From contig WBMV01004991.1 of NCBI GenBank assembly GCA_013396655.1, positions 545,447 to 609,446 of the forward strand: a stretch of DNA of 64,000 bases. The letters run 5' to 3'. Both the position numbers and the translations under genes were made by a program. This DNA is from Campylorhamphus procurvoides (Eukaryota; Chordata; Aves; Passeriformes; Dendrocolaptidae). Shown here piece by piece: positions 1 through 9,722 of the stretch. Below the pieces are notes generated by a model, which ran no database searches, was not told the DNA's origin, and saw nothing but the letters and a program-made list of their open reading frames with translations. The first letter of the stretch is position 1, and each line of letters opens with the position of its first letter.

Positions 1-560
1 AAGTGGCATTTGCCACTAATGTTAGTTACAGAAAGCAAACCAGCTCCGGTTCTCTTTCCCCCGGTAAGGGACGGTACAGAAGTGCTCCTGGGCTGGCTCG
101 GTGGCAGCTCCGGAGTGCCTCACGCTGGAGCCGGAGCCGGCTGTGGTGTTGCCCGGACAGGCGACACGCACGGGGCAGGCTGTCCCGGGCCGGGGCCACC
201 CCCCGTGGGCACCTGCGAGGGGCCCCGAAGTGCCTCCGCAGCCGCAGCGGGAACACGCGTGAGCCGGGGCTGCACGCCCCGACACTGCTGGGGCTGCAGA
301 TATACACGTTACGGGCGCGGGTTTCTCTTTTAGACGTGTAATTTTAAGTATAAAAAAAGGGAAGTTATCCTCTAAAGAACGTCGCCGCCGAGCTGAAGAG
401 CTCACCGGAGCTGCCCCTATCCCCGTCCCCAAGCCCCGTGACTGCCCCGGTACCCAGGGCTGCCCCCCGGGCTCCCGCGGGCATCCATCCTCCGCTCCCT
501 CCAGGTCCTGCCCCTCCTCGCATCCCGCTTTCCGGGACTTGCAGTTTAGTTTTCGGAGGA
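1..560. promoter_or_regulatory. CpG-rich, GC-rich left edge (possible CpG island margin)
   Basis: This segment is much richer in G+C and in CpG dinucleotides than almost all of the window, which is AT-leaning and CpG-poor. CpGs cluster at about 105-260 and 380-530. Several frames stay open here, as expected in GC-rich DNA, but none gives a recognisable protein. In vertebrates such a block most often marks a promoter or first exon, so a gene may start here or just left of base 1 on either strand. No TATA box, convincing start codon or splice donor fixes a transcript. The island fades by about 750. It could instead be a CpG-rich exon or an unmethylated enhancer. Confidence 0.5.
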
Positions 561-2100
561 GGTTGTAGTCCCTTCTTTCAGCTGTTGTTCAGCTGGGTTA
601 AGCACACGAGGCGCTCTGAATCCACCGAGTAGTTTGTAATTCAAACAACTTTTAATGAGCTACGAATCATCACACTGCGCTGCTGCCCGGCGTGGCAATG
701 AGGCACAGGGGTACGAGGACACACCGTGCCCGTGTGAGCCTCTCCGAGTTGGGCTGTGACGGCTCACAAGTGCTTATGTACGTGGGAGAGTGCTTAAGTG
801 TTCGGTGTTTAGAAATAAGCCCATGAATGAATTAATGTGATATCTTTATGTAGCAAGGAAAGGATTTTCAATTTTTTTTGGAGGAGGAGAAGTGGGGATG
901 GGTGGATATTCTGCTTTTCTGACTTGAAAAAATTTAAAATAAATGCTATTTTGCATGATGCTCCACGGCAGTATATTCTGCAGTGACCCAACACAAGAAA
1001 AACATTTCCCTTTTCTCAGAGAAGGGTGAAAAGGCATCTTTTTTTGACAGAGCAATTTTATGAATGTCTCTGTATCGTGTGGCTGGAAGAGAGGGGGCTG
1101 CATGTGTGCAGCAGAGGTTAGCAGAGGCTGTGGGCATTGGGAAAGCAGCAATCCCTGAGAACCATGTGGTGTTGCCCCTACTTCCCCTCTTAAAATCCTA
1201 AACAGACATTCCAAAGCAGAGGAAACAATCCTGATTTGTTTTCATTTGAGGCAGTAAAGCAAGACCCAAACAGAGTTAGAAACATAAACCAACTGAAAGA
1301 TCTCCCAGCTGTTTAGCTGCTGCTTCTAAACAAGCCTGTTCTCTTTCTCTCTCTCTCCCCTCCCAGATCTCCCTGGCTTGTGGTTTCTCTCTAAATAAGG
1401 AATGTTCTCTAGAGAGTAACTTGCTGAAGCTCACTCCCACAAGAAATGACTGCGTAGTTTGGTGAGAAGTGAAAGGGGCCTTGAGTCGGGGAGAGCTCAG
1501 GGAAATAGAGATGGCTCCACATTCAGGGGATATATCTGCTATGGTAACGAGGAGAAACAAACGCTACACTTCAGTGCACAAATCTGATTACCCACTGGGC
1601 TTGGAAAGAATCTTCTCTCCCACCCCCAAATAATTGGAAATAATTGACCCTGTGCAAAACTGGTCCCCATTCCTCTCTTTTCCCAGAGTACTGGTCATTC
1701 CCAGGGACTGCCCTGGGAGTTAAGCATGCCCTGCGGTGAAATGCATGTATTCGCTGATGAGCTCGTTAAGGTCACTGCTGAACCATGGCATTCCCACTCA
1801 TTTTCTCTCCTCCTCTTACTAATCCTCTGCCCCCAACCCAGTCCTTCTCCAGTATCCCACCTCGTTTCTGGCCTATTCTTGGACAACCATTTCTTCTGGT
1901 TTTATTCAGGCCTCTTTACACCCTCAGGGTTTTCAGTAGAAAGCCTCTGGTTTTCTAGTCTGTTTTTATAAAAAGTCAAAGAATTGTGACTTTAAAATGC
2001 TTTCACTGCATAGTTTGTTTGTTTCTATAGTGTGGGCTGTCTGGTGAAAACCTGAAACCTCTCCCCCTTCCCAACCCTTGGCTTTCTCCTTTCCATGCAG
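561..2100. other. Non-coding sequence, no gene recognised
   Basis: This is mixed-composition DNA. It holds a CT-rich run near 1335-1370 and a C-rich stretch around 1619-1628. The short open frames on both strands are unrelated to any family I recognise and have no paired splice signals. The motif AAGTGAAAGG near 1466-1475 resembles a PRDM1/IRF core, but it stands alone. The end of the segment is a long pyrimidine tract leading to CAG at 2098-2100, treated with the next feature. Confidence 0.6.
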
Positions 2101-2234
2101 TTAAGGAACTGCAGAAGAATGCTGGCCGGAAAACAGCCAGATCCGTGCCGGGGGCGACGAAGCAGGACAAAGCACAACTCGGCATCTTTCCCACAGTGTC
2201 CTGTCTGCAAATTCGACAAGGGAAAGTGACTCCC
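2101..2234 (+). other. Possible exon: splice-acceptor-led, CpG-bearing open block
   Basis: A pyrimidine-rich tract (about 2060-2097) ends in CAG at 2098-2100, a good vertebrate splice acceptor. The following 130 bases contain several CpGs (2127-2160, 2180, 2214) in a CpG-poor setting. Two forward frames stay open. One, from 2103, runs 44 codons to TAG at 2235-2237. The other, from 2101, runs 42 codons to TGA at 2227-2229 and ends in a CPVCKFDKGK-like stretch. I recognise neither peptide. The block could be a terminal coding exon, a lncRNA exon, or a small CpG-bearing conserved element. The acceptor strength and CpGs are directly visible. Exon status is inference, and the two competing frames argue against a confident coding call. 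Confidence 0.2.
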
Positions 2235-2257
2235 TAGGGGATGAGGGGGATGGGGTG

Positions 2258-2276
2258 TAAAACTAACAACAACAAC
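2258..2276. repeat. Short (AAC)n simple repeat
   Basis: A short run of AAC units follows the CpG-bearing block and precedes more A-rich sequence (2292-2312). It is a low-copy microsatellite with no visible function. Confidence 0.6.
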
Positions 2277-2575
2277 AAGGCAACCAAGCAAACAGCCAAA
2301 AAAAGGGAAAAAGGATTTCAACCCCCGTACACATCTTGGGTTGTAGCTATTGCCGTGACAAGGATTATTTCCTTCCACACCGATGTGTTTGCTGGGGCTT
2401 GAGAATCTGTGCGTGTGTCTATCTGGTATGAGGTGCTATCTTTTTGCCCTGATTAGGGAATGCTATGGAGTGTCGTTAAATGCCGTCCCCAGCTGGATCG
2501 CGTTCCAAAAGCCATGGGAAGTGCAGGGAGGGTTTAGGGCCAAGGGCGGTTTCTTGTTAAGTGACACACGATGCC

Positions 2576-2780
2576 TTATATATAGATATATGTGTGTGTG
2601 TGTGTGTATGCATATATATGTGTGTGTGTATGCATATATATGTGTATGTATATATGCATATATATGTATGTATATATATGTGTGTATGTATATATGCATA
2701 TATATGTGTACGTATATGCATATATATATGTATGTATATATGTATGTGTATATATATGTGTATGTATGTATATATGTGTG
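2576..2780. repeat. Compound TATG/TG/TA microsatellite
   Basis: About 200 bases are made almost wholly of interleaved TATG, TG, TA and TATATGCA units. The tract alternates pyrimidine and purine nearly without a break, with no pure core longer than about 20 bases, so it looks old and internally shuffled. Stop codons are rare in several frames because of the repeat, which produces spurious open frames on both strands rich in Tyr, Val, Cys, Ile, His and Thr. These are not genes. Alternating purine-pyrimidine DNA of this kind can adopt Z-form or extrude cruciforms, and it is usually length-polymorphic. Confidence 0.97.
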
Positions 2781-2910
2781 CCCATCGATGTGCGGTGTGT
2801 CGCGGGCAGTGCCGGGCGCGGCCACCGGGGGGCAGCAGACACCGGGGAGCGGCCCCCCGGCCACGGCACCTTCCCTTTCTTTCCCAGCAGCTTTCCTTCT
2901 CCGAGCGAGC
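2781..2910. promoter_or_regulatory. GC-rich, CpG-rich patch beside the microsatellite
   Basis: Right where the microsatellite ends, composition switches to G+C-rich DNA with many CpGs and G/C runs (2821-2863). It then returns to average sequence by about 2910. The patch contains a CTCF-like motif. It could be a small CpG island, an insulator-type element, or the edge of a GC-rich exon. No open frame in it is recognisable. Confidence 0.4.
2822..2834 (+). promoter_or_regulatory. CTCF-like motif
   Basis: CCACCGGGGGGCA fits the usual CTCF core (CCASYAGRKGGCR) at all positions but one, with G in place of the central A. It sits in the GC-rich patch next to the microsatellite. Motif matches of this length arise by chance, so occupancy is unproven. 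Confidence 0.35.
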
Positions 2911-5900
2911 CTTCTCCGCTGACACCATGGCTTTGTTTACTAGAAATCGGTGAAAATTTGGCTTAGTTGAGGCTGAATTCCTGTGAAGAAAAACTTGAAA
3001 TGCTTTCCACACCCATGCTCCTGTTCCTTTAGCCTTAGCAAGAGAGCTAAACCCTCTTAAACAGCCCCCCCCCCCATTTCTACAGCTTGAAAAATACCAA
3101 AACAAATTTTTGAAGTTATTGTAGCTGCCTTGGGAAGATTTTTACATCACTTCCCTCCTATAAAACATTAAGACAATGCTGGAAAAGCTGAGGATTGTCT
3201 TACTGTCATCTAAATGCAATTGTGGTGTCTTGTTCTTTTAACACAAAGCAGGCAATGCATACGCAAACTGGAGCAGGAAACACAGTGGAGTGTCTTTCTG
3301 TGAATTTTCACTTAAATTTTCTATCCAGTCCACTTTGTCAAGCTTGATGCTTGTTTGAGTTCTCAGCATTGGTTATGTAGTGGAGTTTTGAGACTCCAAA
3401 TGGCTGCAAAAGGCAAATTTGTTCAGTTGCCTTCTGTTGCCATTTTCATTAGCAAACTGCTCATAAGCTCCAGTTAGGGACCACCACCAGTTGTCTTACC
3501 CCAACTGCAAGGAAGCAAGAAGCTCAAGCAGTCAACCCTAGAATAAAAAAATCACAGGGAAAAAAAAGTCTAATTTTAACAGTGATTTGTGTGCCAGAGC
3601 AGGTAAAAGAGACCCAATTGTTTTGTCAGTGATTTCACAGTGCTCTGGCAAAACTGTAACTCACTAAAGACAAAATAAGTTTGTTGGAACTTAGATTGTT
3701 TCTTCTAACACTGTAAAAAATTCTCAAATGTTTAGATTTCATGCATGCTGCATAATATAAATGCTGTGCTGGAGAGGGCAGATGCATTCCCAACTTTACA
3801 TTGCCAGGTCCAAGTGATCATGGAGCCCAGCGGACTCTGTGAATATGTATTGAGTCCATAACCTGTGGCTGAAGGTCCTGATCCCTCTGAGCCCGCAATA
3901 GCTGCCGGTGACATGGTAACCGCAGTTCCTGTCATGTCAGTGATCGGGAGATAAAAGGCTATTGAGCGTGGGGATGCTTGGAGCTGAATAGGAGCACTGC
4001 AGCAGTTTCAGAGGGAGAGTCTCTATACATGACATTCAAGACAGATTCTTTCTTCTCTCTTTCAAAACAAAGAAACAAATGAAACAGGAAACACTCAGCA
4101 AAGAAGCTCAGATGTTTTCTCATCCTCCTCCTCCAGGCCTTGGAGCACTGCTCTGTGGATGCAGAGGGATCATGACAAGCCTCACTGTGAGCTTGGGGCG
4201 AAGTGGCTAATAATGCTCCAGAGATGCTCTGGTGTTATTCCAAGCACAGTCAATAAGCAGTTTTGAACATTTTGCCTATTGGCAGTAAAGTGATCTTTCC
4301 AAAGGGTAACATATTTTAGTTTGGACATTGCAAGCCTCGTTGTCGGCCAGCCAGATAAAATGACTACTCTGACATTTTGCTTGTGCTGTCATCTACATGC
4401 ATAAAATATCATCCTGAAAAGTAGACATTCAGTGTTTCATTACCCAGAAAAATAAGCCAGGCTCCTTGCAGAAGTGTGCCCAGTGTGTCCAAGTAGGTAT
4501 ATGCATTACTGTATCCTGAAGGATTTTTTCCTGACATCCTCAATAATTACTTGTACTTCAGGAAGTACCAAGATACGGCAGTTCCATCAAAGATTTCTGT
4601 TACAGGATATACTAATAGGAATTGCAGACTCTAATTTAACTCCTGATCACAGTGCTTGTGGCTTAGATATCTCAGGCCAGACTTCCACTACGTTAATGGA
4701 ATCAACGGAACAGTGCTGATTTAGCCTGTTTGGGAGATCTGCCCCACTGTGTTCTTTATCTGTTTGCCAACATAAAGCCTTGCATGGAACCTTATGTACA
4801 GTGTTTGGGTAGCGTCTGGATAAACTCTGGAGAAAAGTTTTTGTCTGTGTTTTGATAGCATGGTCCTATTGCTGTATTTTTCTCTGGCTATTAAGTGAAA
4901 AATCAGAGCAAGAGGCACATGCTTGTTTTTTGAAGGTGGCAAGCCCCTCTCATTATGACCAACTGTGGGATTGTAAACAAAAATTCATTTGGTGTGAATA
5001 TTACGAGTTGCAGCCCTCAGAGGGTACATGGGAATGAATGCTGTGGTCGATGCAAAAGCTTTGAACTGCAGGAAGGGGTAGCAGGAGAGTAAACAAAGTG
5101 TGTTTGGGGTTTTTGATTTGGAAAATAACCAATGTCATGCGTTATGGGAGAATGCAGAAAATTCTCTTGCTCATGAGCCTAAACTGTAGAAATGGTTCTC
5201 CCTGGGCATGTCAGAACAATTCATAGAGCATCAGACAGATAGCTTGGGGAGACACTATGCACGGAAACCATCTTGCAATTGCTGCTGAAAATAAGATACT
5301 GCAAATTATAAAGTTTAGCCCCTTCCTCTGCACCTTTTTCTTGGCAAGGAAATCTTGGTGTCTCAAAGGAAAGAATCCTGCAAGTGCAGTGAATGCAAAG
5401 ATAAACACTATGCTTTGCGCTTCTGCAGCAGGTCCATAAAAATGTATTTTTCTTTCACATATTTATTTTTTGTTTAGATCACACCAGTGATATCAGATGT
5501 CACAAATATCCTCCTGTGTGCCCATGAGCAAGAAATAACTAGGATTTCCTTATTGTTATACTCACATCACAGACTAAGCAGCAACAGGAAACTTTGGAGA
5601 AGAGCACATTAAAATTGCCTTAGATGAAGTGTAAGAGGCATAGTCGAGGGACTGATATTGTAGCCAGGGCTAGGACATGTCATGTTTGTGTTTGAGCTGG
5701 GAAACTATGCCTTCTCTCATGACTAGGAGTGGTCAGGGATGTGTCCTCATCATATACCCACAAAGAGGAATCCACTTGAGGTGCTCTGAATGAAAGGGGG
5801 TTGAGAACATAGCTTTTCCTTCCTGGAATGCACCTTCCTGGATTTCTAAAAATGCACAAAGGTCAGTCATTTTTCAAGACTTCAAGGGCATGAGTCCCCT

Positions 5901-6890
5901 GGAATGCCAACTATGCATCTCCCACAGGAGGGCTGGAATAGCCCCCTTTGGTCACCTTGCCCAGCACAAGCCACAGAGCCTCAGGAAGGAGGAGGGATGG
6001 ATGGGGAAGGTGTTGGGGCGAAGACTTGTGGAGAAGAAAGAGTGATTTACGAAAGAGGTGTTTTGAAGATTGCTCTGCCTCAGGATGTTTAGCTGAGTGT
6101 GACTGTAATTGATTGATGGTTGCCAGATAAGCAAAAAGTCCAGTAAAGCTTTGTACAGACATGGGCAATATTTTCCATGTAACTCAGAGGAACTGCCTTT
6201 AACTGGAAAGCAAGATTTCTCTATTTTTTTTTATTTTTTTTCCTTTTTCTCCTTCCTTTCATGGATCTGTGAAACTAGTTTTCTGCACATTGCCTGTTTT
6301 CCTCCTCCTTGCTTCCAGAGCTGGTTCTTCTGGAGAATGAGGTGGAAGAGTCCAGCATGGTGTGCAGGCTGCAGTGATGCCTCAAGGACTGGGGGTGATT
6401 CCCATTCTGTGATGGGGATTTCAGTGACCCTCTGCTTCCCCAGAAATTGTCCTCCCTGTGGCAGCAGTTTGGAAGCAGCAGACAGAGTCTGAGAGCATTA
6501 ACAAAAAGTCTCTTTAACCTGTGACTCACCCCCTTCCCCTACCTGGCAGGTCTCTGCTTGAAGGATTTACTCTGCCCCTCAGTATTTGTTTTATTCAGGC
6601 TGATCATCAAGTGCAGTGATCCCTTGAAGGGTGTTTTATTTCCTAAGCAGGCAATCTTCAGCATGGAATAACTTCAACAACTCTCTGACATAAACTTTCA
6701 GGCCTAATACAGTGATATATTCACTAGTTTAAGGGCAGAACAGGTCTCCAAATGAGAGGGGCAGGTTAAAAAACAATAATAAAAAAAGGCTTTTCCTTTC
6801 ACATAAGAACTGGCTGATTTGTGGTTTGGACACCCGCACTAGAAACTGAACAGAGGGCATGGAAAAGGTTTGTTCTGCTTGAGCTTGGCT
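2911..6890. other. Unique non-coding stretch
   Basis: Average to AT-rich single-copy DNA. Visible points are a C11 run at 3065-3075, a few CpGs around 3830-3950, a T-rich tract at 6217-6255, and otherwise only short open frames on both strands. The reverse frame over 3732-3935 is the most protein-like by composition, but I recognise nothing in it and it has no clear splice pair. No tRNA, rRNA or interspersed repeat was recognised. Confidence 0.55.
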
Positions 6891-6892
6891 TT

Positions 6893-7077
6893 CCCTTCTC
6901 TTGTAGCTTTTGGCAGAGCTGCAGTCCAGGCTGGTCCCCTGCTGGCCCCACTGACTTGCTCTCTCCAAGGTGTTGACAGAGTTTTTCATCTGCACCAGAG
7001 GCCGCAGATCTTGTGTCAGGCTTTGAGATACACGTCTTGATAAACACATCTGCCTCCAGCAATTGGCAGCACTCTTT
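6893..7077 (-). other. Possible minus-strand exon with strong acceptor
   Basis: On the minus strand a pyrimidine-rich tract (plus-strand 7081-7100) ends in CAG at 7080-7078. The sequence after it stays open in two frames. The first, beginning KECCQLLEADVFIKTC, continues about 93 codons to near 6799. The second lies in a 161-codon open frame at 6729-7214 that crosses the putative acceptor. I recognise neither product. No single GT donor stands out, so the 3' end given here is nominal. It may be an exon of an unannotated gene or lncRNA, or a chance open stretch. Two overlapping long frames of this kind more often mean non-coding DNA. Confidence 0.15.
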
Positions 7078-7080
7078 CTG

Positions 7081-7614
7081 GAAAGGAAAACAAAAAATGT
7101 CTTTATGTAAACAGGCTCAGTGGTGTGTGGGGTGTAGCACAGCATGGCTTTGGAGGCATGGCTGAGCTTTTGCCCCTCCTGCCACTGGGCTTTCACTTTT
7201 GGAGAAGTGGCCACTTGCTGACAGGGCTTTGGCAGTGTCTTGCCTGGTTGTGGCAGCAGCTCTGCTCCACTGGCTGCCCTCTACCAGGGTAGAAGAGTTG
7301 GCCAAGGTACCATGGCTGCCCTGACAGAAAATGTGGTCGCCCCATGAACCATCACGACTGCCCCAGCCAGCCTATTGTTATTAAAATGACCTCAGTGGAT
7401 CTACTTCCATATAACTTGTCCCTTTAGCCACCATCAGTTTGAAATGCTGTCCAGTGGTGGCTGTTAACCCTATTAGTATTGAGATCACTGCTGTTACTCA
7501 CAGCCCATGGAAGTGGACGTGTATAGGTCTTGATGAGACAGCATGGCTGTTGGGCAGGCAGAAGACATCCTTAGTCTTCTGCTTCCAATCTCTGCTCTAC
7601 TTCAGTGTCACTTG
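7081..7614. other. Non-coding stretch before the CR1 fragment
   Basis: Average-composition DNA with many CAGC/GCTG words and no recognised gene, RNA or repeat. A short reverse open frame at 7117-7305 has no family features. Confidence 0.55.
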
Positions 7615-7872
7615 ATCGTAGAATCATACAATCAATAGGGCTGGAAAAGTGCTCTAAGATCACTGAGTTCTTCCATTAACCCAGCACTGTCAAGTCTCAC
7701 CAAACCATGTTTCTTTTGAGTATTTCCAGGGATGGTGACCCCACCACTTCCCTGGGCAGCTTGTTTTAATACTTGACCACCCTTTCAGTGAAGAAATATT
7801 TCCTGATATCTAATCTAAACTTTCCCTATCACAACTTGAGGTCATCTGGGAGAAGGGATGGACTCCCACTGA
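7615..7872 (-). mobile_element. Truncated CR1 LINE, 3' end
   Basis: Read on the plus strand this begins with two decayed copies of the ATAGAATCAT-type unit (7615-7632). These are the complement of the octamer/nonamer tail that ends avian CR1 elements, so the LINE lies on the minus strand with its 3' end at 7615. The body follows familiar CR1 3' sequence: CTGGAAAAGTGCTCTAAGAT, then the CCAGCACTG, CCAGGGATGGTGACCCCACC, CTTCCCTGGGCAGC and TGAAGAAATATTTCCTGAT segments, in order. A stretch is missing near 7846, where GAGGTCAT jumps to CTGGGAGAAGGGAT. The copy is 5'-truncated, encodes no reverse transcriptase, and is dead. The number of changes implies considerable age. Confidence 0.93.
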
Positions 7873-9483
7873 GTGGTCTGAGTCTGGAAGACAGCTGCGA
7901 GAGGGATCATCTCTTGCTGAACATGAGTGCTTTGCAGAAGTATAAATAATGATGTGAATCTCTGGTCTCTTGTACCCTGAAAAAAGAGCTGCTAGCCATG
8001 GCTGTGGCTGAGGGAGAATGGGTTTCTCTTAAACAGAAGTAACAAAGTCTGGTCAACACTAGCCCTGGCCCTGTAGGATGGTAAGTTCCCCTATGTGCCT
8101 CTTGTAAATGGGACCATTTTTATCAGGCTAATCCAGACACTGACTGTTGTTTTTGGACTGATGCTGTAGCAGTACAATGAGAGTTGCTAAACTCCCTTGC
8201 CTGTTTGCTAGAAGAGCACAGAGTGGGGAGCATTTGACAACCAGCACAGCTCCTTAGAGCCCGTGATCATCACCTTTTCTTCTGCCTTCTCCCACCTGAT
8301 CACTGTTGCAGACTGCTGTAGGATAGAATCATTTAAATCTCTGCTTAGTCCCTTCTTGGGGCCATTGAAGATGACTGTAGGGTGCTTTTGGTGCACCAGA
8401 CTCTGGCACAAAACCAGTCTGTAACTACTAGGTTCTTCCCACTGCAAATACTTCTGTCAAAGGCTGATGACACTCCTGTTCAACAGACAGTACCAGGTTT
8501 GACAGTTGTTTGTCAGGAAAATACAGACTGCTTAAGATATAGGCAATGAATAAGAATATCGAAAAAAAGAAATCAGTGGAGTTAAGAAAATAAAAATCTA
8601 GAGCAGATGTTGGAAGTCCCTTCTTCTTATACTTTATCCCCCCTGAGGGGAAAAAGAGAGGAAAGACCCTGCACAAATGCAGCTTAGAGAAGGAAATGGC
8701 TTCCTGTGGGGGCCTTGCTTTTTATCTTGAAACTCCTGAGGCTGTCTGCTGTTCCCTGGGTAGTTATCAGGATAGACTGGGGCTCAGCAACTGTTCTGCA
8801 AATGCATTCTCCCCCAGGGTTCAGGGTGTTGAATAGAGCTGCTGGGGACGTTTACCTTCCCAGCTGGATACACGTGGCAAACCTCACTTTGCAACTGCAC
8901 ATTTGTAAGGTTTCCTCTGGGGCTCATGATTTTCCTGTTTCTGAAGTGGCTGGGGAGCACTAAGCTTGAAGGGCAGGGTGTGTTCGGAATATACTGTTCC
9001 TTTTGTATATTCTTCGCTTTCTTAAATCAGAGTTTGATTTAAAATGCTGTGGCTTGAACAATTCAGTGCAAGGGAGAAAAATAACACAGTGGGGGGTAAG
9101 AACAGAGCATGGTTTCATTCTCAGTCATACTAATCATCTGCCTTTACAACAGACTGCAATATGTTCGAGGGAGTGATTTATCCCTCAGCAGTGCAAGGTG
9201 ACTTTAATAGGAGACTCCATCCTTCCATCCAGAAGCCCTCATCCCTCAAATGTCTTTTATTCCTGTCAAATGTATGTTCTTCCAATAAATTCCCTTGCAC
9301 AAACTATACTTTTGAAGCAGTGGGATTGTGCATCTAGAGCCTTGTAAACCACTGATAGCTTTGGCTGTATTTTGGGATAGGAGTGTGTGAGGATCAAAGA
9401 AATCTGGGTGCTACGGAATGTGAAGACTATTCCCCTCTCTCCATCTACACAATTAGCAAGGTCACTGTGCCTTGTAGGTTTAC
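7873..9483. other. Unique non-coding stretch
   Basis: Single-copy DNA without recognised genes or repeats. Open frames are all under about 90 codons and mutually overlapping. Confidence 0.55.
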
Positions 9484-9507
9484 TTTTTTTTTTCTTTTTT
9501 TTTTTTT
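9484..9507. repeat. Poly-T tract (T10 C T13)
   Basis: A near-pure T run interrupted by one C at 9494. It is followed by GCAG, so it also looks like an exceptionally long polypyrimidine tract of a splice acceptor. Confidence 0.9.
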
Positions 9508-9511
9508 GCAG

Positions 9512-9620
9512 AGAGCTGGTGTGGCTGTCATGTGTTGTTACCTGTTTGTCAAAAGAACAACACTGGTGTCGTGCAACAGTCCAGATGCAAATAAGAGAAA
9601 AGATGCATGCCCTGGATTGG
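9512..9620 (+). other. Possible cryptic exon after poly-T acceptor
   Basis: The T tract ends in CAG at 9509-9511. About 109 bases later there is a plausible donor (TTG followed by GTAAAT at 9621). One forward frame stays open through the interval and beyond, but its peptide is not recognisable. An exact octamer ATGCAAAT, the POU/Oct recognition site, lies inside at 9585-9592. Both the exon and the octamer may be chance. The acceptor-donor spacing is the only structural support. Confidence 0.15.
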
Positions 9621-9662
9621 TAAATAGAGCCTCTGTGTTTGCTGTGACCTCTTCTTCCTGAG

Positions 9663-9722
9663 CTGATTGTGGATCATAATGATCGCTGCCATTTGGACAG
9701 GAATAATTAATGAGGTAAGTGT
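9663..9722. promoter_or_regulatory. Enhancer-like block with homeodomain-type cores
   Basis: The block contains an ATAATGATC run, a CATTTGG E-box-like word and AATAATTAATGAG (TAATTA-type homeodomain core), then a good splice-donor-like GAGGTAAGTG at 9712-9721. Dense, non-repetitive clusters of such cores are common in conserved non-coding elements near developmental genes. Conservation cannot be seen from one sequence. Confidence 0.2.

Noticed and set aside
2383..2966. Several open frames of about 100-180 codons on both strands
   Set aside because: They are produced by the TATG/TG/TA microsatellite, which lacks stops in several frames. The translations are low-complexity Tyr/Val/Cys/Ile or His/Thr repeats.
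6109..6529. Overlapping open frames on both strands (127 and 84 codons)
   Set aside because: No recognisable domain, a T-rich tract inside the forward frame, and no splice pair.
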